From Mesodorylaimus sp. YZB2_4 (lineage: Eukaryota; Nematoda; Enoplea; Dorylaimida; Dorylaimidae): DNA of 64,000 nt. The stretch covers positions 310,001-374,000 of the forward strand of contig JASANH010001028.1 in the NCBI GenBank assembly GCA_030248295.1, read 5' to 3'. The position numbers were made by a program, and so were the translations under genes. Below are positions 1 to 9,514 of the stretch, piece by piece. Below the pieces are notes generated by a model. That model was not told where the DNA came from. It made no database searches and was given only the letters and a program-made list of their open reading frames with translations. Numbering within the stretch: the stretch's first letter is position 1; each line of letters starts with the position of its first letter.

Positions 1-2899
1 GGCTAATCTCTTTAGGGCCACGTGAGTCATAAAGTCTGGCCATCCTCGAGTTGGAGTTCTTGTCCCACTGAAATTGGTGTCACATAATCTCCTACCCTCT
101 CTCTCCTCGTTATTGGGGTCTACTCGTAATAAGCGTGCGGACCAGTGACTTAGGCTTACCAAAGTTTCGATTCGCATGGGGGTGTAGGATGGGGATTAGA
201 TCACCCAATTGATTGATTGTGAGTGTCGAGCACACTATAAATGCCTTTCAAGGCACATTCCAATTCAGGATTTCGCTCTGCTAGGTTATTAACCCGACTA
301 GCAAATGCTTGAGCCTTTTAGCCGTTACGTGCATAAAAACGACCAGTTGACATGGCGTCATACCAGACGGGATGGCGAATGACGCCGCTCGCGATCAGAA
401 CACGGGAACCCTGCGAGAGTGAGCACTTATCGAGTCCTCTGCCTGTTGTGTGGCTCATGCTTGTGTAACGGCATGTTACCGTACTTGATTTTAGAAAAGG
501 AATCGATGCGCAGGAAGTATTCACGTATTGCACCAGGCAACTCGTGCCGGGCGGTTCAAACTGTTAGAGACGAACACTTCATCAAGAGATGCGGGTTACA
601 CACATAAGCACTGAGTCGGTGATAAGAAACAATTTATATAAACACGATCTGGTCGAGGACATTGTGTCTCTATGCCTTGCTTTAAAACTTCTCCAGGCGT
701 CTGTGTGGTCGATAAGATCGGTCGAGTTTTGCCTTCGCCGACTTTCGACGTTGGTTCAATGTGCTTGATTTTCTTGCGACCAAAGCCAATCCTGAAGCAA
801 GCAACATACTAAAGAATATGGCCATACTTGACAGCCAAGGATGCTTTATAGTCAGGTACCGTTTTCCTGTTTTTTGCATATCACCTTGATACTCGGCTGA
901 AGGAGTGAATGTTACGTGTGTGCCCAGCTCACACGATCAGCAGAGACGCATACCAGTACTGTACTTTCAAGCCAAGGTTGCTGTTCGATACCAACAGTCA
1001 TCTAATCGCAGTCCCACCTAGCCCCACCCAGTGCCATCTAGTCTCTACCCCAGTCATAATCTTACCTTTGACTCAGGAAACCTGGAAATCGGATGGCGGC
1101 CGACTCGCTCCAACGAAAAGCCAGTATCAAGAATGCGAGAAACAGAAATACTTTTCTAGATTCCATAATTCAGGTTTCGTTCCAGAAAAGAAAGCTGGAC
1201 GAAGGGAATCCGCGCTAAATATCTGTGAACTAATTAGACAAATTAACCAGACTCGTGCCCAAACATAATTAGTCTCGGAACGTCCGTTGTCTCATTAGAA
1301 ATGCCTAGTATATAATTTTTGGAGGAATAAAGAGCTCATGATCAGGTTGATGAGACTTAAGCTGAGAAGCGACGATTGTCTCGGAAGTAGTTTCTTGATT
1401 GACGTTGTTCCCATTAGATCTCGCTTAGAATAATCTGGAGTATAGACTGCTACGAAATGGGCGTGTGAGTGCTCTAGGTGCCAGGATCCAGAGAAAACTA
1501 ATTACTTAATTAATAACCCACGCAAGTCATATGGTTATAATCAGTGAGAACGAGGAGTGTCTAGCAAGCTTGTTAGTAGTACACAAGTTTAGAGAACATT
1601 CGGTGCAATCTGACTTTGCTAATGCTTCTGCTATGGAAATCTCTAATTTCGGCTGTTCCTGCACAACAAGACCGTGTTAATCCGTATGACATGCTCAAAT
1701 CGAAACTGCTGCATTCGCAGTCATACAGCATAATACATGGGCAGGACGGGGAAGCCACAGTACCCCTGCTCACGCATGATTTTTAAAATCAAGAGACTGC
1801 GTGCTAGCCTTTTTGGACAGTCTTGATGCTTTGCAACTCTTGCAGCAAGAATCTGTTTCAAATAAGTCCACAATTTAGGTCTTCACGATACAGGCTAGAC
1901 AAAATATGCTTCACAGCTCACCTGATAAGGCATGGCGTGGCAGGCCTGGGACGACAGTGATTTTTGCTTGCCTCCATTTTTACCCGTTGTTCGTTTGATA
2001 TTTCGGAGTCCTACCGCGAGGGTGTGAACCCTCCCTAAGCTAGATGTCAATCCTCTTACGTTGTTTCATCAGTGCTATTTGGTCAGTAAGACGACAGTCC
2101 CGGTCGAGTTATCAGCCACGCCAGCTGGACGTTTGGATGCTCTTGGAGAAAAGACGAGTGCTGTTCAGGCCTCGTCTTGGCTGGAGCGACAATTTTCAGC
2201 GTCGTGCCTTTACGTCCGCCATCGTAATCCGTCCGGCGGATACATGAACATGGTGGGTCCGCCGTAAGCATTACGTCGGTGCCAGGTGCCATCATGATGT
2301 GGAGCTGCGTCATCAGCAAGACACGTCCAAGCCAACATGAACAAAGGCAGCAACAAATCTAAATCGTGTCGATACTTGTATTATTCACTTGCAGTTTCAA
2401 GTTTGACAGAAGTACTGCTAGATCTGCAAGGCGTCACATCTATATCTAATTTATAATATAACTTTGGGTTGAACCTCACAGCGATCCGAGTGAGATCCAC
2501 GATGGGTCAACAAGGTTCATTCTTCCCACTCTGCTCGTGAATAGTAGAGCCCAATAACACCACCAACACTAGCTGTGAAACAAGAACACTGCAGTGCAGT
2601 GCCTAGTGCGGAGTTAACAAAACCCAACTCTCTCACACTAAGTAACCAGCAACTTTGCAGATGCTCTTTACCCTGCCTGTAAAGTCAACAATTCCTTCGA
2701 CGCATCACCAAGTAGCAGCAGGTCTCAGAACATTGTGGGGATGTAACTGTATTGCGTACCACTTACGTATAACTCTATTAATTCGATGTATGCACAAGGC
2801 TAGCCGGCTGATCAATATCCGCCATTTGTCATCGTGGTTCATGTATAAACTGATCATGATAAATACACGTGGCCAGACCAGCAGGTAATATCCACATCA
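1..2899. other. No gene recognised
   Basis: Open frames here are short, overlap on both strands and show no conserved motif, splice pattern or codon bias that I trust. No SINE, terminal repeat or tandem array was recognised. The region lies downstream of the PAXX gene, so distal 3' UTR or regulatory sequence is possible but not visible. Confidence 0.5.
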
Positions 2900-4069
2900 T
2901 CAATCATATTTCAGTCCGGCGGCAGGTTTCCTACGCCTCGATCCAGGATTTACTGCACTAGTCTTCGAATAATCCCGTTTTGGACGCTTTGGAGAAACTT
3001 TACTCTCACTTTGGGCATCAGCAGATGTCGCAGCGTCGTCTCCACCTTTGGCCAATTGTAATTGGTTCCGTAAATCCATACATCGTTCGGCCAATCCGAA
3101 TAGGAGACGATGCATCTCAGCTCGGACATCGGCGGCTGGCATCTCGTACATTTCGAATATGCATTGCTCATCCGGAGAGATCAATGCTTGCAATTTTACG
3201 CCCATCACACGCAAGCGAAGACGCGATTTTTGAAATGATTCCCTGGAAATTATTGAAAAATGTCACGGCTGGCAATAATAGAGCCATTTATAGATTATTT
3301 CCTGAACCCGCTATACCCCCTAAGAAGTGGCATCTTTCCATGGTCTGCCTGCACAGAAATGTTCGAAGGATTTTTTTAAAAAGACTTCAAGTGCTTACTC
3401 TAAGTTTTTATATCTCATAATAAGGAAAAGATAAAGCTACAGAATTCAGCCGAGTTCGATTCACGACTGGCTGGCGATCGACATTTTTTTCAGAGCAGCC
3501 TCGAACGCAGCTCCTTAGAAAAGTACTATCGCCTAAGCAGTATCAGTTTTGACTTAATCTGTGTGTGTGTCATATTATTAAGGAATAAAAGAAGAGAAAT
3601 CGAGCTTATCGAGATTATTTCAGGAAATATTGGCCAAAAGAATGCATTTTTCTTAGGGCTAAGAGTTTCCAGAAATCCCATAGTTAAATTTTCCTTTCTA
3701 TATCCCAAAGAACACTTTTTGTCAAAAAGACTTTTGACTTTTGACTCTTTCAACACAGAATTTGGTTATCTGCCTAAAAACTGTGCCCTTAGAATGCATA
3801 TTGACCACTTGTGTGCCCTCACTAATTGCTTACTTGAACTTGTCCAAAACAGCATCATTCGATAATCTGTCCCCGATAATATTCTTAATCTTGGTCCAAG
3901 TGTAACGTTGTCTAAACATTCGATTAACGCCGTCGGTGGCGCCGATATCTACTTCTTCTGGTTTTCCGGGCACTGGTCTCGTGAAAATCAGCCATTGCAC
4001 GGCATCGTGTAAAGTTTGACAGGATAAATAGAAGGTTAAATTGATGAAGGTAGACTCGGCAGTGGCCAT
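2900..4069 (-). CDS. PAXX: PAXX-like non-homologous end-joining factor, two exons
   Basis: Exons read on the minus strand are 4069-3834 and 3242-2900, giving 192 residues (human PAXX has 204). The donor is AA|GTAAGC, the acceptor TTTCCAG|GG, and the frame continues across the junction. The start ATG sits in AAGCATGGCC, a good context. Residues 1-115 would be the XRCC4-superfamily head. A helix at about 120-142 (HRLLFGLAERCMDLRNQLQ) corresponds to the human dimerisation helix (LTLGLAKRVWSLERRL). A polar, basic linker leads to a C-terminal motif, NPGSRRRKPAAGLKYD, aligning with human NPGFKSKKPAGGVDFD, the known Ku70-binding tail. The aromatic residue before the last Asp is Tyr instead of Phe. 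In vertebrates PAXX binds Ku on DNA double-strand ends and stabilises end joining in the nucleus. The identification is by recall of the human sequence; the head is weakly similar and the tail is the decisive part. Confidence 0.75.
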
Positions 4070-4298
4070 GCTTGTTTCTGAAAAAAGGCAAAAACTTGGG
4101 GGTGAAGAGGCATACAGAAGAGTATGTGCAGCAGGATGTGAATGGCTGAAAATGAGCAAAGTAGGTCAAAGATTCGTACATAACCAGAGAATGAGCTTAC
4201 GACCCTATTTGTAGAGCTAGTCCGAACACTGGTATGGTATACCGGTACCCTATTGCGGGGACGATGGATGAAATGCGAGGATGATAGGAAATGCATGA

Positions 4299-4685
4299 GC
4301 CGCGGTGGCTCAGTTATTTAAAGCGTTGGTCCCGCATCGTTAGGGCCAGCAACCCTGACCAGTAGCACCTGGCTCTGTGCGACTAGCGCGGTTCCGTCAA
4401 GTGGCGGACGCCGAACGAGCACATAATCAGGACACTGGTGCTCGAACACCAGTCGGACTCTCCCTTCCCGGCCATTATCATCCTGGGATGCTGGTGCAGG
4501 CACAGGATGCCCTCGTGTGGAGGTGCTCCTAGGTGAGACACACACAGGGAAGCTGCCGAGACCTGGTCACCTCACAGCCTCGCTTATCATATCAGGACTG
4601 CTGGCCGCCTAGAGGAAAAAACGGGTTGGAAGCCCGGTGGGGAACTGGGGCGGCGCGGGGCTAACCCACAAAAAATTTTTAAAAG
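4299..4685 (+). repeat. tRNA-derived SINE, copy D (variant head)
   Basis: It starts with a pol III A-box-like head (GCCGCGGTGGCTCAG, then a tRNA-D-arm-like stretch). Its second half is shared with the other SINE copies: CTCGTGTGGAGGTGCTCCTA, GGGAAGCTG, CACAGCCTCGCTTAT, CTGCTGGCCGCC and an A/T-rich tail AAAAAATTTTTAAAA. The middle differs from copies A-C, so this is a related but distinct subfamily. Open frames inside it are not genes. Confidence 0.75.
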
Positions 4686-4800
4686 CTTTATACTGTACAT
4701 ACACTTGGTGCAGCGTACAATACAAACCTCATACTGTACAGTGTATTTACGTTGCTATGCTAAAATTATTCGATGTCAGGAAAATATTAAGCTTACTTTC

Positions 4801-4836
4801 GACGTTTCGGATCGCAGCTTCGTATGTCTTCTTCAG
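4801..4836 (-). repeat. Hammerhead-like motif of the kind carried by Penelope-like elements
   Basis: Read on the minus strand the segment contains CTGAAGA, then about 20 bases, then CCGAAACGTC. CUGANGA..GAAAC..GUC is the core pattern of the minimal hammerhead ribozymes found in Penelope-like retroelements, and the same phrase is a common repeat end in invertebrate genomes. The stem between the two core boxes is weak here, so an active ribozyme is unlikely. Confidence 0.3.
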
Positions 4837-4839
4837 AAG

Positions 4840-5262
4840 ATTTAAAAATAGTCTGCGCTGAAATCGGGGAATCCCTTATTGACACTCATTAGCCAGTCGG
4901 GCAGAGTCGCTGGTGCGTAAATGTATTGATGCACGACCCACGCAGGTTACCCGCTCCTTGCAGCCTCCACGACTCCTGATATCGCAAGCGCGCTGTTTTC
5001 AAAATTGTGGCCTGTTTCTTGACGAATATGGTATCGGAAACCTATTCGAGCTCAGACCAAGGCCAATCAAGGAACCAGCCTTCGAAGGAGCCAAGGAGTC
5101 TGACTCTTGAGTGACAGCGAACTAATGGGATGAGAGCTGAGAAAAGGAATGTTGCAGTGACTGCCAAAACACATAGGTACATATACCGTACATGCCTGTT
5201 TGACTAGATTGTAAAGCATTCAAAATACAAAATATAGTCGAATTCACCTAACGGCGACCCGG
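4840..5262. other. No gene recognised
   Basis: This stretch lies between the hammerhead-like motif and the inverted-repeat element. It holds only short non-conserved frames and short TACAGTA-type motifs. I see no gene. Confidence 0.5.
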
Positions 5263-5265
5263 ATA

Positions 5266-6440
5266 GGGGCCGTTGAAATACGACGTCGTACGCCAGGGGG
5301 AGGGGGGGTCAGCTCCGAAACGACAAAAAACGACAAGGGGGGAGAGGGGTCAAAGGCAAAACGACATCGTTTTTACACTAGGTATTCCAGCGTTTTTCCT
5401 CCCTTTCGAACTTTTCTGCTAGAGCCTAATTGCGGTCAGATGAGCACAGGTCCGCCACTTTTGGGTCACCTATTCATGATAGTTTTGATTATAATAGTGT
5501 GCATTGGCCAGACTCAGTTTGTTATAGGAAGCGGCCGCCTTGGTGCGGCGCGGTTTTAGCATTTGTCTCTCCATATTAGTCAGTAGCGCGGCTGGACTCA
5601 CCCTGGGTTCAATCCCTGGCGATGGAGGTCTGTTTGCGAACCATGAACCCTCTCTGACCTTGCACACCAGGGCGTGAGGGACTCAGCCAGTAACATAGAG
5701 GTGCTACGAGTCGGAGAGACGGAAGCCAAACGAGGAGACAGTCTAAGGGGCAAGGCTCGAAGCCCGCCCGCCATCGTCCAAGAAAGTCGGTGTCCATCGA
5801 TGATGTCCTCGTGTGGAGGCGCTCCTAGTGGGGACGCGCAGAGGGAAGCTGGTGTGTGAGCTGGTTCCCGCATAGCCTCGCTTAGAAGGTTTGACTGCTG
5901 ACCAGCTGGAGGCAAAAACGGGCTACAGTCCAAAACATTGTTTAAAGCAAAAAAGTTAAAGTTTGATAAAGATAAAAGTGCTCTATCATCTAGAGTTATT
6001 CGTTTTGCTTTTATACTGCTATTCGATTTTCGACGAGCGCATTTCAAAAATTGACAAACAATCTTTGGGAACTAAAGGCGTAGAGTCAAGCTGCGAAACC
6101 ATCAGCACATTTTACCTCTACCAAATTGTTACTAAAATCAAATTACTAAATGTCTCTGCTGTAAACATTCCGAAAAACATTGTTGGAATGTATACCAATA
6201 TGAGGATGGGAACATGTGGACACGTACGAAATATGGACATGAGCAGCGGCAAGGTGAAGTGCGCCGATACTCCTGAAATTTTTCATGAAGTATGTCTTTA
6301 CTCCCCCCTTTGCAGTTAAGGGGGGTATTGGCTTGTACGACGTCGAAAAGGGAGGGTCAGGCGCAAAACGAGAAAATACGATAGGGGGAGGGGGGTCAGA
6401 AATTGCTGATTTGCATACGACGTCGTTTTTGAACGGCCCC
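5266..6440. mobile_element. Non-autonomous TIR DNA transposon (PIF/ISL2EU-like ends)
   Basis: The left end GGGGCCGTTGAAATACGACG and the right end, reverse-complemented, GGGGCCGTTCAAAAACGACG are inverted repeats. They are flanked by a 3-bp direct repeat ATA at 5263-5265 and 6441-6443. Inside both ends lie G-rich blocks (AGGGGGAGGGGGGTCAG) and ACGACGTCGT palindromes. No transposase frame is seen, so it is non-autonomous. The GGG..CGTT..AAA end pattern and the 3-bp duplication suggest the PIF/Harbinger-ISL2EU group; that is an inference. A full SINE (copy A) sits inside it, so this element is older than that SINE. Confidence 0.65.
5531..5960 (+). repeat. tRNA-derived SINE, copy A
   Basis: The head has A-box-like TTGGTGCGGCGCGG and a B-box GGTTCAATCCC about 55 bases later. 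A shared middle follows (CTCTCTGACCTTGCACACCA, GGAGAGACGGAAGCCAAACG), then a 3' half (GCCCGCCCGCCATCGTCC, CTCGTGTGGAGG) ending in an A-rich tail. Length is about 430 bp. The 149-codon minus-strand frame over it is a by-product of the repeat. Confidence 0.85.
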
Positions 6441-6443
6441 ATA

Positions 6444-7534
6444 ACAGCAACTGTTTGCCCGGCACCGATTTTTTCAGCTATGTTTTGTACATAGTTGCGC
6501 CCTGCATTAGAGCGACCCTGATAACAGCAACCATTTTTGCCGCCCCAAGTAGCCTATAAACCGGATAAAAGCAACTTTTGTCAATAAGAAATGGCCCATG
6601 TCTGTATTTGACGCTAAAGGAGCGACTAGCGACGATCCGAAGATCAGATTTAGGGACAATTTTTTGAATAGCGCTCATTTAACGTTACTTCTCATTCACT
6701 TTCCCTTCTCGTAGTTTTAGTTATGGCTAGCTGAAAGAAGCAGAAACCGAAAAAGTTTAGGACGACTTCGACCAGGCACTGAGACGTTTTGTGGTGTCTA
6801 TATTTCCCAGCAGCGCTGCCTTGCGCCGCGCGATTGCGCTTGATCTAAGGCAATTTTGAACTGACCTTTCTAGAGCAATTTTTAGGGCAATCTTTGGGCG
6901 TCTTTAGATTTTGGCACTCTGCCTAGCTCTCTCGACCCGCAAAAATGGTTCTTTTCCAGCTGAACTGAAATTCAGTCGTCCTAATATTTAGCCATTGAGG
7001 CCAAAAAGGGGCGACAGAATGCCATCATCATCATTTTACTCCTTACCCAAGCAAATACATGCACTTGACAGGGGAGGGAGACACACTTAAAATAAATTTA
7101 AACCCACACGCGAGATCTAGTAACTACCATAGCATAATCCCATGGTACAGAATCCCGTTAAACGGTCGCAGAAAACACAAAACTCTGTTTGTGGGACTCA
7201 AAATTATGACCCGGAATAACCAGATGATGTAGTTCACAATTTGGCACAATTACAGAGCTCATATAATGTGGACCAGCCTGCCTTAGCCAAGGCGTCCTCG
7301 TGACATAGTATAATTATTGAAATACAATCGCGCAGCAAACTTCGACTGGTAATGGGTGGCCAGCTTACACGTACATTATGTATTTCCCCCATTAAATTTT
7401 GTGGTCTGCAGAAACAGCTCAAGTCATCCCTTTTTAAGCGTGAAAAATGTCGAGCATACAAGCACTTATTTTCCGATTGGGAAAGCATCAGATCAGAAGT
7501 GGATTCTGCTATCGCGGCCATCATCATGTCTTCA
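6444..7534. other. No gene recognised
   Basis: This lies between the TIR element and SINE copy B. Frames are short and unconserved. I see no terminal repeat or gene. Confidence 0.5.
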
Positions 7535-7945
7535 GGCCGCGGTTCTGCAGCGGTGCGGCATTCGTCTCTGTCTCTGGGCATTCGCTTGGGAGCGAGTAGC
7601 TGGATTCGTCCAGGGTTCGATCCCCGGTGATGGAGGTCGGTTTGCGAGCCGCAAACCCTCGCTGACCTTGCACGCCTTAGCGTTCGTGTCACCTAGTATC
7701 GGAGTGGAGAGACGGAAGCCAAATGAGGAGACAGACTCGGCTGTCGAACACGCAGAGGGCTCACAGCCCGCCCGCCATCGTCCGAGATAGTTGGTGTGCA
7801 GTCCAGGATGCTCACGTGGAGGGGCTCATAGTGGAGACGCGCAGAGGGACGCTGCCGTGAGAGCTGGTCCCCGCACATACCTGCTTATAAAGTTTGGCTG
7901 CTGGCCGGATGGAGGCAAGAAAGGGCTTCGGTTAAAAAAATTTGA
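7535..7945 (+). repeat. tRNA-derived SINE, copy B
   Basis: This is the best-preserved B box of the family: GGGTTCGATCCCCGG at about 7614, about 65 bases after an A-box-like TTCTGCAGCGGTGCGG. The shared middle and 3' half match copies A and C (GAGAGACGGAAGCCAAATGA, CAGCCCGCCCGCCATCGTCC) and the tail is A/T rich (AAAAAAATTTGAAAC). The overlapping 92-152 codon frames are repeat artefacts. Confidence 0.87.
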
Positions 7946-8429
7946 AACAATCATCATGTCTTCTTATTTCCAAGAAAGTCTGTTATTACAAACTAAAAAC
8001 TTTTAGACCAGCCAATGCACACAATGTTAACCAAAGCTTAGGATGGCTGGTCTGCTCAGCCACACGAAGAGAGCGTTTCACATGCTGCGCACTGCACCGT
8101 CTAATCACCCACCCACTGATGTGTGCCGATGTCAGCATCAAGGCCACAATTTATTCATATACTGCAGCACAGGATATCTAAGAGAGATCTGCTGTTTGGA
8201 CAGGCTCTCCCAATGATATCAGCTGCTGTGGTGCAACATGCGGTACCACCCGAGTATGCCAAGTCCTTTACCCACGCCTCCAGATTGATATTCTGCAAGC
8301 TGCAAGTAAAGTGACATGGCCTGTATAATGCCTTGAGCGAGCCCCGCATACGGTACAGTATGCACGACGAAAGACATTTTCGACAACTGTTCGCACGACC
8401 AGTCTTGCCGCTGATATTCATGTTTTGTT

Positions 8430-8681
8430 TTTAAATTTTTGTTGGCCGAAGTCCGTCTTTGCCTCTAGCCAGCCAGCAGTCAAACGTTCTAAGCAGGGTT
8501 GTGCGGGGACCAACACACACAGCAGCATCCCTCTGCGTGTCTCCACTAGGAGCACCTCAACGCGAGGGCATCCGGGACTGAACACAGGCTTCCTGGGACT
8601 ATGGCGGGCGGGCTTTCAACCCTGAAAAGGTTGAAGTCCTAGGAAGCCTGTCGTTGTTCGATAGCCGAGACTGTCTACTCG
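8430..8681 (-). repeat. SINE copy C, 3' half (split by the Gypsy insertion)
   Basis: In reverse complement this carries the 3' half of the SINE family (GGAGTAGACAGTCTCGG through GCCCGCCCGCCATAG to a GCCAACAAAAATTTAAAAAC tail). It stops abruptly at the LTR and resumes in register at 19,286, sharing the duplicated CTCG. The two halves together make one full SINE of about 450 bp. Confidence 0.85.
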
Positions 8682-9091
8682 TGTAATAGGTGCCTTCAGT
8701 GGTTATCCTATTTGCATAAGACATCTAGTGTGCACACGAGGCACAGACTATTTGTCTCCCTCCTCCCTGGTCAGGGCCGAGCGAGGCCAAGAGGCCGAGC
8801 TGACTGGTTTTCCTAACATGCGAGGGATTGATAGGACTAGTTCCTGGACCCCCGAGCACCGCCTATATAAAGGCTCTGCTCCTGGCCTGGCGAGATCAGT
8901 TCGATCAGTAAGACTCCTCGACGACCTGACGATTGTAGCCGGCTCTTCCGATCCTACGTGAGTCCCCCTGGTCCGGCGTAGTGGACACGCATAATAAACT
9001 ATTTCGGTACCTGGGCTGCGTGGCTTGATTCGAACCTCAACACCATAGCGCAGTCGGTTCAGTGTATGCGCACGAGAACCTGACTGTTTCA
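8682..9091 (+). repeat. 5' LTR of the Gypsy element
   Basis: It is 410 bp, TG...CA. A TATA box (CCTATATAAAGGC, about 8870) lies upstream of a likely transcription start, and a poly(A) signal AATAAA lies near 8993, defining U3-R-U5 order. The last 65 bases contain a B-box-like GGTTCGAATC on the minus strand and a TAGCGCAGTCGG A-box-like motif on the plus strand. Confidence 0.93.
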
Positions 9092-9110
9092 TTGGCGTCG
9101 CGAACGGTCA
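9092..9110 (+). other. Primer-binding site of the Gypsy element
   Basis: TGGCGTCGCGAACGG begins one base after the LTR. TGG is the complement of a tRNA CCA end, as expected for minus-strand priming. The donor tRNA (discriminator G) was not identified. Confidence 0.6.
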
Positions 9111-9514
9111 CGTCTGCTTTTGATTGCAGCACGAGGATCGCCGGTTCTTCGTTGGTCGTCTGAGTATTTGCCGGCTGCATTTATTCAGCGCCGAAGACTA
9201 TTATTCTACACACGTCGTCAATTATTCACTGATCTTTCCGTCGACGGTACTACCGACGTGCTGGTTGCACCTGCTGACGAAAGTTGGCAGTTGTTGCTGT
9301 AAGTCAGCTGAGTTTTAATACTGCGTATTTTGCGTGTCTGGTTCCATAGGGACCAGACGCGATTTTCGTCTGATTCGTGTGGACTGCGATTTGTTTTCTT
9401 TTTTCATCGTTCTACTCACACGTTTATTCTAACTTCTCACTTCTAACTCTCCAACAAGTCGAAATATTCCGGTAAGGTCTGTTTTGACATTCTATCATCG
9501 ATCGTCAAAGCACC

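Noticed and set aside
5598-6047. 149-codon minus-strand frame
   Set aside because: Sits on SINE copy A; the same peptide phrases recur wherever the SINE does.
7234-7790. 144-152 codon frames on both strands
   Set aside because: By-products of SINE copy B.
9000-9091. tRNA gene within the LTR
   Set aside because: A- and B-box-like motifs lie on opposite strands and no cloverleaf can be folded.
8748-9092. 114-codon minus-strand frame repeated exactly at 18.94-19.29 kb
   Set aside because: It is LTR sequence; the repetition reflects the two LTRs, not two genes.
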